From the NCBI RefSeq assembly GCF_008831285.2, contig NC_045142.1, forward strand, positions 24,119,300 to 24,183,299: 64,000 bases of DNA, in the 5' to 3' direction. Positions 45,567 through 58,800 of the stretch are shown here, in pieces. Under the pieces are notes generated by a model, which was not told where the DNA came from, did no database searches, and worked only from the letters and a program-made list of their open reading frames with translations. Every line of letters begins with the position of its first letter. The stretch's first letter is position 1. The DNA is from Nymphaea colorata. Lineage: Eukaryota; Streptophyta; Magnoliopsida; Nymphaeales; Nymphaeaceae. The position numbers and the translations under genes are program-made.

Positions 45567-47749
45567 CTGAAGAAGAAAGCTGGAAAATAAATGTGGATCA
45601 GCAGGAAAGGTGATACCTGCTACATAAGCCAGACTTTTGCAACAACACGAATTGGGTAATGATTTCCATTGAAGCGAGTAGTAGTTATCTAATGCACCTA
45701 ATGTAGAAACCCAAACAAAAATCCCAAGGAAGACAACTCAATTTCAAGAGTCTTCAAGAAGCTGACATAAATGGGGAGACATGAATGGAGAATAGGAACT
45801 CATCTGTGCATCTCCCGTAAGCGCACAAGGGTCAAAATCCACGCAAATTTAGGGAGCAGAGAGGAGAAACCCTCCCACCTTTCAAACGCCGAAGGGCAGG
45901 GTTTGCAGACTAAATTTTGAAAAGATGTCAGTGGTTGGATGTGAAATCCAACCCAGTTCACAGAAGATCACAAATTTGGAAGATGCCCATATCCGACTTC
46001 CGAAAAACCAAAAAACTAGAAATCATGAGTCTTATCGTTAACAAATTTTCAATTGCCGACTATAAGGCAGTGAAGCTTTCCCATGCAACTAGACAAGTTC
46101 ACCCAATGTTCAAAACTGAATTAAGGTTTCAAAGAATGGGGTCCGTGGGTTGACCCCCACCTGCCTCACCCCCTCAGTTGAAGTCGAATTGCATCCATTA
46201 GATGCAAACTTATTATACATAAGGCACATATACACAGTTGAATGCGGAGGCGTGAAGTCTCCTTGCATTTGATCATTCTGATGGAAAATGTTCATGCAAC
46301 GAAAAAGGTCTATACGTGCCCCCCAACTCAGTTTCTATGTCAATAATCTAGGACTGCCTTGTAACTTGGGTAGAAGACAGGACATAGAAGACAGGACATT
46401 CCCTAGCAATGCAGGAGACTAGCAACCATCGACTTGGAGATCAGACTAGGCGGACCAGCTATGCTATGATTCTTGAGGCAATCCATACTACATTATATTA
46501 CATTATAAAAATCATGGATTTGTACTCCAGGGGAGTCTGAGCATAGTCAAAATATCACTATAAATAACCTTTGGCTTAGTCACTCTTATCATTGGTTCAC
46601 CTATGGGGCTTTAATCTTTCCTTCTATAAGTGCCCCAGATTTTTTATTTATTTATTATCCTTGATTATTGTTCTAAAGTGCAAAGTAGAAGTGGTTATTT
46701 TTATACTTAATTAGAATCACTATGTTTAGGGCAATGTCAATTTGTGATTATTTTTCAAAAAACAGAATCAAAGCCTCCTTAAGTTTGATACAATTAAATT
46801 ATGTATTTTGGGCCACACATACAGTGACACAAATGGGAAGCCATAGGATAAGAGGTATGATTCTGGAAGCTAGGGAAGACATGAAAAAGCAGTGGCGAAG
46901 CTAGAAAAAATCGTTGAAGGGGCACATGTTTAGAAACATTTATATCTAGAGGGGCACTTATATATGTATAAAAATAAATATTAAAATTTTTAATAATAAA
47001 AGTAAACCAATTTTAAAGAACTGGAGTGGGCAATTGCCCACCCTGGCCCACTAGGAATTGTGGAACTCTAAAATTAAAATTTTTCTTTTTGATGAAATGG
47101 GAATTGAGTTATCAAAAGAAGAATTTTTAATTTTGGAATTATATAGTTCATTCTTGAATCAAAATTCTAGAATTATGGTTCTACCTTAAGAGGTGAAATT
47201 ACGATTCAAGAATTTTAGAATTTTTTCATCTTTTTTTAGAGCACATGTCATGACGGTTTTATCTCATCAAGTCTACAATCTTAATTCATGTTTTATTAAA
47301 TGCATCACTTTCAGTTTTGTAGTCAAAATTCCAAACTATTAAACAGAAATGAAAACGATAACTAAAATTTTCATTCCAATTCTAGTTGAACTGGAATTTT
47401 GTTTCTAGAATTTTAGTTCTATAATCAAAATTCAATGCCATCAAACGCACCCTAATGAAGTGAATTGCTACGACTGTTTATGGTTTTGAGTCATCTTGCA
47501 CAGTCACCACCGACTCAGAAGAACATATTTCAAATTATTGTATCCACTCTCTTCTCTAGAAAGGCCGAGCATCTATACGAACATATGATGACATAAATGT
47601 GACTCTTTCTCTCTCCCCTCTCTGTCTCTCCACATATATTTGATCCACTCTGTTTTCTAGAAAGACTGAGCACCTATACGAACATATGACATATGATTCT
47701 CTCTCTCTCTCTCTCTCCATGTATTGTATCCACTCTCTTCTCTAGAAAC

Positions 47750-47796
<47 letters not shown>

Positions 47797-47892
47797 CGAA
47801 TGGTATGTTTAACTTAAAATCGATTTTAAAATGAGAAAAGAAAGAAATGCAGCCCATACCGACATTAACAACAGTGCACCAATTTCGTCCGC
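45567..47892. other. Intergenic between duplicated blocks
   Basis: About the first 230 bp match the last intron of the AT5G58100-like gene. After that I see no gene. A SINE lies at about 46300-46490. From about 47050 to 47454 a run of GAATT-rich sequence ends in ATCAAACGCACCC/TAA, like the MITE at 93-289, but its left end was not found. (CT)n and (AT)n tracts occur at 47698-47717 and 47752-47793. Confidence 0.6.
46300..46490 (-). mobile_element. SINE, same family as 39645-39858
   Basis: On the minus strand it begins GCCTCAAGAATCATAGCATA followed by GCTGGTCCGCC, matching the head of the SINE at 39.8 kb. It has two copies of TGTCCTGTCTTCTA near the other end. The B-box region is more decayed and no target duplication was identified, so it is older and its ends are approximate. 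Confidence 0.6.
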
Positions 47893-47900
47893 TATAAAAA
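47893..47900 (+). promoter_or_regulatory. TATA box of stachyose synthase, followed by RY motif
   Basis: TATAAAAA followed directly by TGCATGC, about 280 bp upstream of the ATG at 48182. The following 250 bp would form the leader. RY motifs (CATGCA) are seed-type elements, which would suit a raffinose-family enzyme, but no function is shown here. The pseudogene copy has lost both motifs. Confidence 0.55.
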
Positions 47901-48181
47901 TGCATGCTTCCCGGCCTGTACGTTCATTGGTTTCTTATTGTTCCACCAATTTGGCAGTGTGGAATGTCTTCTTAAATCTTTTTTCTTATGGTAATTCTTT
48001 CTTCCAATTACGGTTATAGTTCCGGCCTATAGGTTTCTCTTTTATTTTGATTTTTCAGACTTTCCTTTCTTTCTCCAATCTTCTGCTTCGACTTTTATAC
48101 TGGAATTGCAGTGTCCATCTTTCTTTCAAATCCATACTTTCAGTCTTTCTTCTCTGTTGTACTTCCTTTGTTTCCACTAAA

Positions 48182-51100
48182 ATGGCAACAAATGATGTTG
48201 GCAAATCAGGTGCTTCTTGCTGCAATTCACTCTCTGCACCCTGTGCTTTTAAATTATCTGATGGAAAACTTTCAGTTAATGGGGTCACATTACTTTCTGA
48301 GGTACCTGAAAATGTAACTCTCACCAAATTCTGTTCATCACCTCAGTCATCAGATGCGCCAGTGCCCCTAGTACAGAAGGTCCAATCTGCATCCCATAGA
48401 GGTGGGTTTCTTGGGTTCAGCACACGTGAGGGATCTGATAACCTGAAGACTTCACTGGGTCGATTCACAGAAAGAAACTTTTTAAGCATCTTCAGATTCA
48501 AAACATGGTGGTCTACCCAGTGGGTAGGACGAAGTGGATCAGATTTGCAGATGGAAACCCAATGGCTGCTTCTTGATGTCCCTGAACTGGGTTCCTATGC
48601 CTTGATTCTTCCATTGGTTGAAGGTTCATTCAGGTCTGCCCTCCATCCTGGGACTGATGGCCATGTCATTCTCTGTGCTGAGAGTGGTTCAACCAAAGTA
48701 AAAACTTCAACTTTTACAGCATGTGCCTATGTTCATGTGAGTGATAATCCATATGTGCTGATGAAGGAGGCTTACGGTGCTGCTAGAGTTCATCTCAACA
48801 CCTTCAGGTTGCTGGAAGAGAAGTCGGTTCCATCCCTCGTCGACAAGTTTGGTTGGTGCACTTGGGATGCCTTCTACTTGACAGTGAATCCTGTTGGTGT
48901 TTGGCATGGAGCTAAGGAATTTGTGGAAGGAGGTGTGCCGCTGAGATTCCTGATAATTGATGATGGATGGCAAAGCATCAGCTTGGATGGAGAAAACCCA
49001 TTTGAGGATGCCAAAAATCTGGTTTTGGGAGGTACCCAGATGACTGCCAGGCTCTATAGATTTGAGGAGTGTGAGAAGTTCAGGAAGTACAAGAAAGGAA
49101 CAATGTTGAGCAATTCTCCACCAGCATTTGATCCAGCAAAGCCGAAGATGCTGATCGGTAAGGCGATCGAGCTCGAGCAAGCTGAGAAAACATGCGAAAA
49201 GGCAATTCAGGCTGGTGTCACCGAATTATCCGGCTACCTGTCAAAGATTAAGGAGCTAAGACTGCAGCTGCATGAAATGTATGCTGGCAAGGAACAGGAG
49301 AATGAAGCTATTGCAGAGAGTGACTGTTGTGAGCCAATAAGCAGGGGAATGAAGGCATTCACTAGTGATCTGAGGACTGCTTTCAAAGGACTGGATGATA
49401 TCTATGTATGGCATGCTCTCTGTGGAGCCTGGGGTGGTGTTAGGCCTGGAACCACACATCTCAACTCCAAAATAACTCCTGTGGTTGTTTCTCCAGGACT
49501 TGCAGGGACAATGACAGATCTGGCTGTTGAGAAGATTAAAGAAGGTGGCATTGGACTAGTTCATCCTAACCAAGCAACTGATTTTTATGACTCCATGCAT
49601 TCGTATCTTGCAAGTGCAGGAATTACAGGAGTCAAAGTTGATGTCATTCATGTAAGTGAACTTATTTCCTTCCCTACATTTAGTTACATATGCGGTACAG
49701 ATGACATATCGATGGATAAAAATATCAGGAATATGTCAAATAACTATGAATGTTTTGATCAACTTGCATAATAGTTTGCAGGGTATCACATATATAAAGT
49801 TGTCTTATCAAAGTCAAAATATTAGTTTCCCTTCACATTCTTGAATCCTTAAAACTATATCGTACCTTGTGAACCGTTGATCAAGTTGATTATTGGATAA
49901 CTCATTAATCAATCTAGATAATCTTCGCATTTACTCAGTTAACTTATGCAATGAATTTCTTACATATACATGCATGTAAGTTTGTTTTGCTTTCTGAAGA
50001 CGCTCGAATATGTCTCGGAGGAATATGGTGGGCGGGTTCAGCTAGCTAATGCTTATTATGGGGGCCTGACTAAATCACTTACTAAGAACTTCAAAGGTAC
50101 AGGATTGATCTCAAGCATGCAACAATGCAATGATTTCTTCTTTCTTGGGACCTGGAAAATATCAATGGGAAGAGTGGGTAAGTCTGTATCACAAACACAT
50201 TCTTCAAAAAACCGATCAATCACCAATTTTGAGAAAAACAGCAACCTTTGCGTCATAAATTTCTTGTGTTCTTTCAGGGGATGACTTCTGGTTTCAAGAT
50301 CCAAATGGAGATCCAATGGGAGTCTACTGGCTGCAAGGGCTTCACATGATTCACTGTGCTTACAATAGCCTGTGGATGGGACAAATTATCCAGCCAGACT
50401 GGGATATGTTCCAGTCAGACCACCTCTGTGCAAAGTTCCATGCTGGTTCGAGGGCCATTTGTGGAGGACCTATCTATGTGAGTGACTCTCTGAGCGGCCA
50501 TGACTTCCAACTCATCAAGAAACTTGTTTTCCCAGATGGAACCATTCCCAAATGCCTGCATTTTGCACTCCCAACAAGGGACTGCTTGTTCAAGGACCCG
50601 CTTTCTGATGGTGAAACAATACTGAAGATTTGGAACTTTAACAAGGTAAAACGATTCCAGAAGTCAATTTTTCCAAACACAACCACCATTGTTACTCACT
50701 GAATTATACTAAATTAACCATATAATTGCAGTTTGGAGGGGTTATCGGCGCATTTAACTGCCAGGGAGCAGGTTGGAATAGGCAAGAGCAGAGGTTTAAA
50801 GGGTACCCACAATTCTATAAGCCAGTTTCAGGATCAGTTTGTGCAAAAGACATTGAGTGGGATCAGAAAAAAGAAGCTGCTCAAATGGGAGAATCAGAAG
50901 AATATGCAATCTATCTCAGCCAAGCAGTGAGGCTACTGACAGTGAATTCGAGATCAGAAGCAATTCATATCACCATCGAGCCATCTAGCTTTGAAATATT
51001 CAGCTTTGTGCCCCTAAAAAGGCTTGGACAGGCCTTCAAGTTTGCACCAATTGGACTGGTTGACATGTTCAACAGTGGAGGAACAATTCTGGATATGGTG

Positions 51101-51322
51101 CACAGTGAGGCAGAAGGTGAGACCAGTGTGAGGATTCAGGTCAAAGGAGCAGGTTCCTTCCTGGCCTATGCCAACGTGAAACCAAAGTCAATCAGCATGA
51201 ATGAAGTAGGAACTGAATTTGAGTGGTTGGACGGTGCAAAACTTCTCATAGATGTCCCGTGCAATGAGCAGTATATCTCGGACCTCATGTTCCATTTTTC
51301 CCTTCTGTCCCTTGATTATTGA
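48182..51322 (+). CDS. STS: Stachyose synthase (galactinol-raffinose galactosyltransferase)
   Basis: Glycoside hydrolase family 36-type galactosyltransferase that moves galactose from galactinol to raffinose, producing stachyose. Four exons: 48182-49651, 50000-50177, 50278-50645 and 50732-51322; phases agree, 868 residues. I use ATG 48182 (MATNDVGKSG); the frame is open 45 codons further upstream (ATG 48047), but those residues are not family-like and lie in the leader. Landmarks: KFGWCTWDAFYLTV, RFLIIDDGWQSI, the GVKVDVIH motif expected to hold the nucleophilic Asp, SMQQCNDFFFLGT, FWFQDPNGDPMGVYWLQG, PDWDMFQSDH, RAICGGPIYVSD, and the C-terminal FAPIGLVDMFNSGGT. Between DDGWQ and KAFTSDLR lies an insertion of about 80 residues (ARLYRFEECEKFRKYKKGTM and onward) that stachyose synthases have and raffinose synthases lack, which decides the name. 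Convergent with the next gene. The specificity is inferred from the insertion, not tested. Confidence 0.92.
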
Positions 51323-52881
51323 TTAAGGATAGGCCAAAGGACCTATTATTTGTTCTATTGTCTTTGAATGAATTAATAGCATCAACGCTTGTATTTTCTG
51401 CTATTTTGGGTCCCATAAGTCCTGCCCCCCACCCAGGTCCTAAAGCAGAGCTTGATCTCAGGGAAAGGGGAAGGTGTTTCGGCCTTTTCGGCGCACCCTA
51501 TTGAAATTAAAGATGAATTATTTTCACCTAGATAAAGAAAAAGATAAAATCAGCTTGCACCAATGTCTAACCTTTTCTGCTAGAACATAAAGTTATTTGC
51601 CTTTGTTATGTTATTAAGTAAAAGATGCGCAGCTAGTATTTGTGAATTTACTGGAAGGCCCTGAATCGACCCACGCAGACAAGAACAAACGGTAAGGACG
51701 CCACAATTTCAAGGGAAAATAGGTGTTTTTAAACAGATGGTGCAAGTTTCCTTTTACAAGGGGCTTTCTGCAACGTAATTTAGCGCCTGATTTACAATAA
51801 TTGATGACCTTATCATGAAGAGCTATTGAAATATGAGCAACTAAAGACTGCTAACTCTAAGGTCACTTTCGGGAAATGAATGATCGATGCTTCGAGCTTG
51901 CAAAATTTTTTGTGACAGATTATTAGTGTCCGATCAGTATAATTTGGACAATTCAATTTATTTTCAAGGAACTGAGCCATGCAATAACAGAAGAGATACA
52001 ACCCACGGGTATTAAGTAAATACTAGGGGCCAAAAGATGAAAATGCCCCTAAAAAGACCTTATGAAGGACAAAATTTAAAAAAATATTATTTCAACAAGG
52101 AAAAAAAGGTAACACGATGGGCCTCGTATTGATGGTATTGCGAGTGAATGTCCTAACATTAAATGGTGTTTCATAGATCTGCTTTATCCTTTGTTCATAG
52201 AACATTCACATCTTGTTTCATCTTCAAAACAACCCCTGAGCAGTCGTTTATCAATAACACAGCTTGTAACAAACTATTTCATGAATATGCTTTAAAATGT
52301 GACAGATTCATTGAACCCTTGTGAGCAGATTCATAAAATACTTTAATAAGCATTCTCTAAATCAATCCTAATCTTTGAACCACATTTTCGAGCACATTCT
52401 TCAGGGCCCTAAGTTTTCAATAGAACTGTCATAAGAAGGCGGCGCCCTTTCCCATGACAGAAAAACCACCAGCACCACCAACACCGACGCTCGCATCCCC
52501 AAACAAAATATGTGGCTCCACTGCTTTCACGAGTGCTAGGACCAGATTGCCCTAAACTTTTGTCCAAAAAACGGACGACTTGCCTGAAACCACTGTCTTA
52601 GTCCTTGCCCATCCAATTACAGGGTCAAGAAAACTTGGACGATAAACAAACAGCAAAGCACGGAAGGAATCATTCTTCCTGCTATTTCTTTCTGCATTTG
52701 CAATATAAATGACAAATCTACAATAACACTTACTACACATTGAAGGCTCAATTTTTTTTCTTGTCATTCTTCCGTTTGAGGATATAAACAAAAAGTTACA
52801 GAAGCCTGACAGGCACTAACAAAAATCGTGATGGCAAAACTCTACTTGCAAGCCCTTTCCCTTATTACCCCAGCTAAGCAG
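51323..52881. other. Intergenic between convergent genes
   Basis: The 3' flanks of stachyose synthase (plus) and the AT5G58100-like gene (minus). No additional exon or RNA gene recognised. The last 60 bp align with the corresponding flank of the orphan exon at 45.3-45.4 kb. Confidence 0.6.
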
Positions 52882-55800
52882 TCATCTATCAGGAGATGAA
52901 AAGAAAATCACGAGGAAATAAACAATGAAACCAGCAACCAGTATCCCCCCATAGATGAATGTTTGTGATGATTGCATAGGCATCTTATACTTGATCTCGC
53001 AGCACTTCATCTTCTCCTTCTCCGAGGCCAACACACGGTCGACATATCTGAAAAAGAAAGTTGGAAAATAAATGGGAATCAGCAAGAAAGGTGATGCTAC
53101 ATAAACCAGAATTTGCAATAAAAAGTAAGAACTGAATATAATTTTCACTGAGATCTAAAGTAGTTATCAAGAGACCCTAATGTACACATCCAAACTCTTG
53201 ATTAAACAAGATACCACTCCAAAATTGATATGGTTCTCCATGTTGGGAACCAATATCAGATAACTTAGATTCTAATTTTCAGGGCCTGAAGCTCTGATAT
53301 CCTTTCTATGGTATTGGCGTCTGGTTAAACACAGGTCTGCTGCCGCACGTACACCTGGGGAGGTCTCCATCAGAGCTTCCATTGAAACTCCAAGCCAAGT
53401 GAGTGGGTTGTTGGTCAGAAATGCCATAATACGTCACAGGCAAGAGAACGAAAGGCATAACACAGGGAGGATCACAATTTCGTATCCTAGGGCAAACATC
53501 CGAAACGCTCCCAGCATTAATGTCCACAAGAAGGCAACGCAATTTCAAGAATTTTAGGATGCTGATATAAGCAGGGATATGTATCACCCAAAAACGTACA
53601 TGGGTCCTCATCAAGAAGTTGATTCAAGAAGTTCCATGTTTTATGTTTATTATCCCCTGTTCTAGTTGACCTTAGTTAAAAACTTTAAAGTTTAAACATC
53701 TGGATACACCTTGGAAGTTCCATGTTTTTTGTTTATCAACCCCTGTTCTAGTTGATCCTTGGTTAAAAACTTAAAACATCTGGATACACCTTGACCACCA
53801 GAAACTCCCCACAATGCTCTGGCCTCATGGGTAGATGATTGTGGCAATTCGTTGAGAACAACAATCTAACTATCAGTCTCAAAAGGAAAGATACATCTAG
53901 AAGACACGTAAGAAGGACAAGTGAAACGGCTTACTGTTGTGTAAATATCGTGCTCTGAAATATGTCTGAGCTGTTCAGATGTGCATCCTCCAACCGATGA
54001 TCATACAACAGTGAGGAAAGGTCCACAAGTTGCTCTTCAAGGCTCTGCCATTAAGAAAGACCGAGATATTGTAAATGTTGGGCATTTAAGCAGTTTAAAT
54101 TTTGAAATTTTCAGGAAGCTCCAGAACAAAAGGATCAGAGAAATGGCCTCCAATCAAGCTGCTAATTATTAGAACAGCTTCAGTTATTGGCATTTGCAGT
54201 AAGCTGAAATAGGAGAACTCACATCTAAGTACTTCTCTAAGCGCTCAACTAGGTCATGGGGAAGCGGTTCTGGTAAGTTGGTTGTTTTTTTATAGAACTT
54301 CTCTAGCCATAGTTCAGTGCCAGATTTCTTCTTTTTTCCTTTGATGGGTTCACCAAGAGGGGTTTTTAGGTATTGCCCAGCAAATGTTTGCACAGCCTGT
54401 AAGGATAGATAAAAGTTTAGTCAACAGAATATGAATAAAGCATAAAAGGTAAAAATGTTAATGCATTACCTCTGAAGTTTCACGTATTTTACGAAGAGAA
54501 GAGTCAACACGTGCATAAATTGTATTCCTCTGTAATAAAGCATAAAGCCACAACACAATCACTAAGCGGTTGAAACTTGTAACATAAAAGGGATATAAAT
54601 AGCAAACTGATAATGGATGACAAACTCAATCAGATGTAAAGTGCAAGCTAATCTTAAAGAAAAGATGGAGAAATCAACAGAATGGTCCCAGCTCACAAGT
54701 TACAGATGCATAACCTGGGCTGCTTCTGATGAAGGCAGTCATGCACAAAGTATGGTACAGATCGCATTTCACACAGACGAAAATGGTCTCCCAGAATCAC
54801 AATACCATTTTAGACTTTTTTTTGGAAGCTCAAAAAAAGGCAATACAGGTGGACAAACTAGAAGAACAAGTATGTAATGTATGGTAAACCATTAACATAA
54901 AAAATGAGTTCAAGGGGATTTGAGAACCAGATAGAATAGCGCAATTTCAGTAGCTTAAGCTCTCAATTAGTAGACTCACCAAAGCAACATCCTGAAGCAT
55001 TTGACTAATCTCAGAAGAATTAGAGAACGGACCAAATGGGTGACAACCAGTGGCCCATAGCCAATTCAAAACTGGCCGTTCATGCACATGTGAGGTCTTC
55101 TCATAAGGCGCACTCAATCCACCCACTACAGAAGCCAGTCCAGCTAAAATATGCCGCTGTGCTAATGATGGTTGAGCATGTCTTCTCTCGGTTTCTGAAA
55201 CATAGCTGCACCATAAAAGGTAACTTAACAACCAACTATTTTGGTTCACAGATAAAAATGCACAATCAATTGATAAGCTCATTCTATAGTCAAAGCCTCC
55301 AAGGACAGGACCTTCTTGTAACAACAAAAATCCCAGGATGCTTTGAGTATAAGCTGTTTTGATCAGTGTCAGAGATATTGCAACATTAACATAAAAATAA
55401 GGAAACAAAAAAACGGAAAATCTCAATATTTTGAAAAAGAAGGAAAATATATATATTTTGTTTTTTTCGTGTTTTTCGTTTTTTCACGATTTTTTCCTGA
55501 TTTTTTTCATTTTTCTATTTTTAACAATAATATTACCATGGATTCAAATTAAATTTAAACTAAAGTATTTTTCATCATTTTTTCCATCATTAAAACATTC
55601 CTTCTATCACTTTTATATAGTTTTATTTATGTTTTCTTATTAATTTCATACTTAATTTTCTTATTTTTTTAAAATTTCTGAGATTTTTCAGAGATTTTCT
55701 CAAAGAAAATCCCCGAAAAATACCTGAAAATTTTTTCGCTGTTAAAAACCCGAGAATGATATTTGTGACAATGGTTTTAATTTGAAGGATCTCTTGAAAA

Positions 55801-58800
55801 ATGTAAACTAATAGATAATATTAAGGTTATTTATGTTAAACATATCAAATTATAGTTTCATGAAGAAATGATCCAGGAAGATTGGAAAAGCCTAAACATG
55901 GCACCCACTCTATGTACACTTTACCAAACAGCTGAAGAACATAATCCACTAATACTCTCCTTGAAAAGAATGACAGAATTCTCCTCCATCATATAGGCAC
56001 GACACCCTCCTTTTTCCTACATGTGACCCTTCTATAGCATGTTTGCCAACTTGTGCAAACTATATAAATTGTTAGGAACACAAAAAATATCCCTATAAAG
56101 GGACATGTAGCCATATGTAAAAGAATGCCAAAAGTACCACAGGAACTAGCCCTCCCTTCGGGATAGCTAATTGGCTACATAATTATTGACACTGTGTTTT
56201 TATAAAAAAATCCAATAAAATAACAAGAAGTTCAAAATATGGAAAAAAGGAGATACAACCAGTAGATATTAATCATTTAAGACATTGAATACAATCATAA
56301 TTATTTATTTTTTACTTATTATAAAAAAAATGATAAATTGAAAAATACCCAAGTATCTTTTACACCTAAAATGCAAATTTTCTTGCTAACTGGAAATTCA
56401 GGATATCCTGAGGACCAATTATCTTCATATTAGATAACACAGTGTGCCCAGGAAACATTGGCATATAACTGAAACACAAAACACATAACTAGGTGATGCC
56501 GGAAGCCAAAGCGACACCTGGAGTGTCAAGTTGCAAAAGAAGGCAGCTCCATACAGATCCGCCTACAAAGGTTCCGCATGAATTGCGTACATACTACATA
56601 GTGATCCTATGACTACAATTGCATGCTATGGGTTTCTAATGATAATGATTTCATACTCCTTGTTCATCCAGGAACATTCTCTGATCAGTGATGCTGAATA
56701 CAGCCTTATGGAATATTGAATCTTCCTCATCTGTTCAGGAATGCTAAGAGTTCCGTTCTATCTCTAGGTATATAAAGGGCATACCATATTGTAAAAATGT
56801 TTCAATCTCCAGGCACCTTGGAAAGCCCAAGTTACTGAAATCTGCAGCCGTTTTACTTCCATATTTCAAAGTGTCGCCCAGGATGGGAGACTGTTTGCGT
56901 CCAAGACAAGGGCCTGGATACTACTCTCTGTATATTATAGACATGCATAGAAACAAGAACAATTAATACCATAAAATCTTTCACACTGAGTAATGCATCA
57001 CATCAAATGGTCAGGCTATAGCTACTAAATAATATTATTGAGTTATATTTGGCTTACAACCTATGTCACATAGGTGCAGGGTGCGGGTGCCAGAGTGGCA
57101 CATCTCAACAAATTTAGGTGCGGCAGTGCGGCGAGGGTATTTTTTATTATTATTATTATTATAATATATGTGTGTGTGTGTGTGTGACAAGTTAAAGAGG
57201 AAATGAAAAAACCGTAAAACAGTAAAAAGTCAGTGCAGGCTGCAACAAAATAAATACTGATTTAACATTTTAATGTTAAAAACTTAAAACAGAACAGTTA
57301 AAACAGAAAAATAGCATTATAGAAGGCTTAGCAGCGCTCATAACTCTTGAGTGGCTGAGTCTTGACCGCAGAAACCAAAAAATGAAACAGAAAACAAATA
57401 AGAACAGTCAATGAAACATTCTCTCATTCAGATGGCAGAAGCCAAACTAAGATGCATCGTTACAAATTGAAAACTAACATGTAATGAAAAAATGAACAAA
57501 CGTAAAAACGAAAAAGAAAATCCACAATCAATACGACCACAATAAACTAATAAAGCAAAGAAAGGGGTTGTAAGATGAGATTATTTGAAGTAATGAACCA
57601 AAGAAAGAGCAGATGTCAGAAAAAAATGCTACACGCTCTGCTGCCGAAAGAACAACACGCCTGCCTCCCGTCTGGTTGTAGTCACTGCCGGAAGATATAG
57701 ATGCCTGCCGCTTGCCCGATGGTTGTGGAGGACGGTCGGTCACAGGTGCTTCAACACAAGAGGCAGCGGGAAGGGGCACGATTGTGCCCTACATTGTTTT
57801 AACAAGATAAAAAATATAAAAAATCAAATAATGGATGAAAAAGTCCATGACGCCACTTGACCGCACGCGAGTCGGGAGCAAGTCCAAAAATGACAAAAAT
57901 GGTTAGGTGCGGCTGACCGCACCCGACTCTTTTTTACTATGACGGTGCAAATCCGGGCCGCACCTGCACCCCTGCCACTTTGACGCTGGTGCATTAACAA
58001 ATTTGAAGTGTCTGTGTGACTTAGCTTACAACCTTTGTTATATGGGTACTACTGTAAAGGCAGTGTACCCGTACAGGTTAGGTACGACACCGGTGTTGGC
58101 ACTGGTACTGTCCCGGGTACCTCTTGGGTATTGGTCAAACAGTACCAGATACGGTCAAGGTACCCAGGACTGTATCCGTCTGATTTAGGACTCGATCAAA
58201 GTTGAACGAGTCCTTTCCTATCCAAATTTAGGATTTCTATTTTGTTATTTACACCATTTACACTCAAGAAACACATTCAAAGCTGTGTTTTCATATTTTG
58301 TTCAATAGTTTCTTCTTTAGAAACTATAAATTTTGAATCATGAATGTGTTATTTTGTTTGAATTCTTATTTTATGTTTCATATATATAAAGATATACAGC
58401 CGTACTCCCGTACCCAAGTTTTTTTATTATAGTCCAAACCAGTACCCGTACCAAATACCCGTGTTGGCACACATACCTGTACCTATGTGACATAACTTAC
58501 AACATGAACAACATGACCTGGAACCTTCTCACAAGGCAGAGTTCCAAAAAAGCCAACTAGACAATATGCATCTACTCACCTAGTTTTGTTCACATGTGTG
58601 TTCAACAAGATTCAACATCAAAAGGTTGAATAGGATGGAGAGTGACAAAAAACAGTTTATAGTGAAAATCGAACAAATTGGAAACATAACGTAAATAAAA
58701 CATGCAATTGCTTACCTCAAAGGTATTTTATCATTGTTGTGCTGGAGAACGATGACAACATCATTGCTTGTCCACACCAAGCTTTCCTCATCCATCAGGA

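Noticed and set aside
48047-48181. Longer N-terminus for stachyose synthase from an upstream in-frame ATG
   Set aside because: The 45 extra residues are hydrophobic and unlike the family. The duplicate pseudogene aligns well from MATNDV on, and the upstream part reads like a leader.
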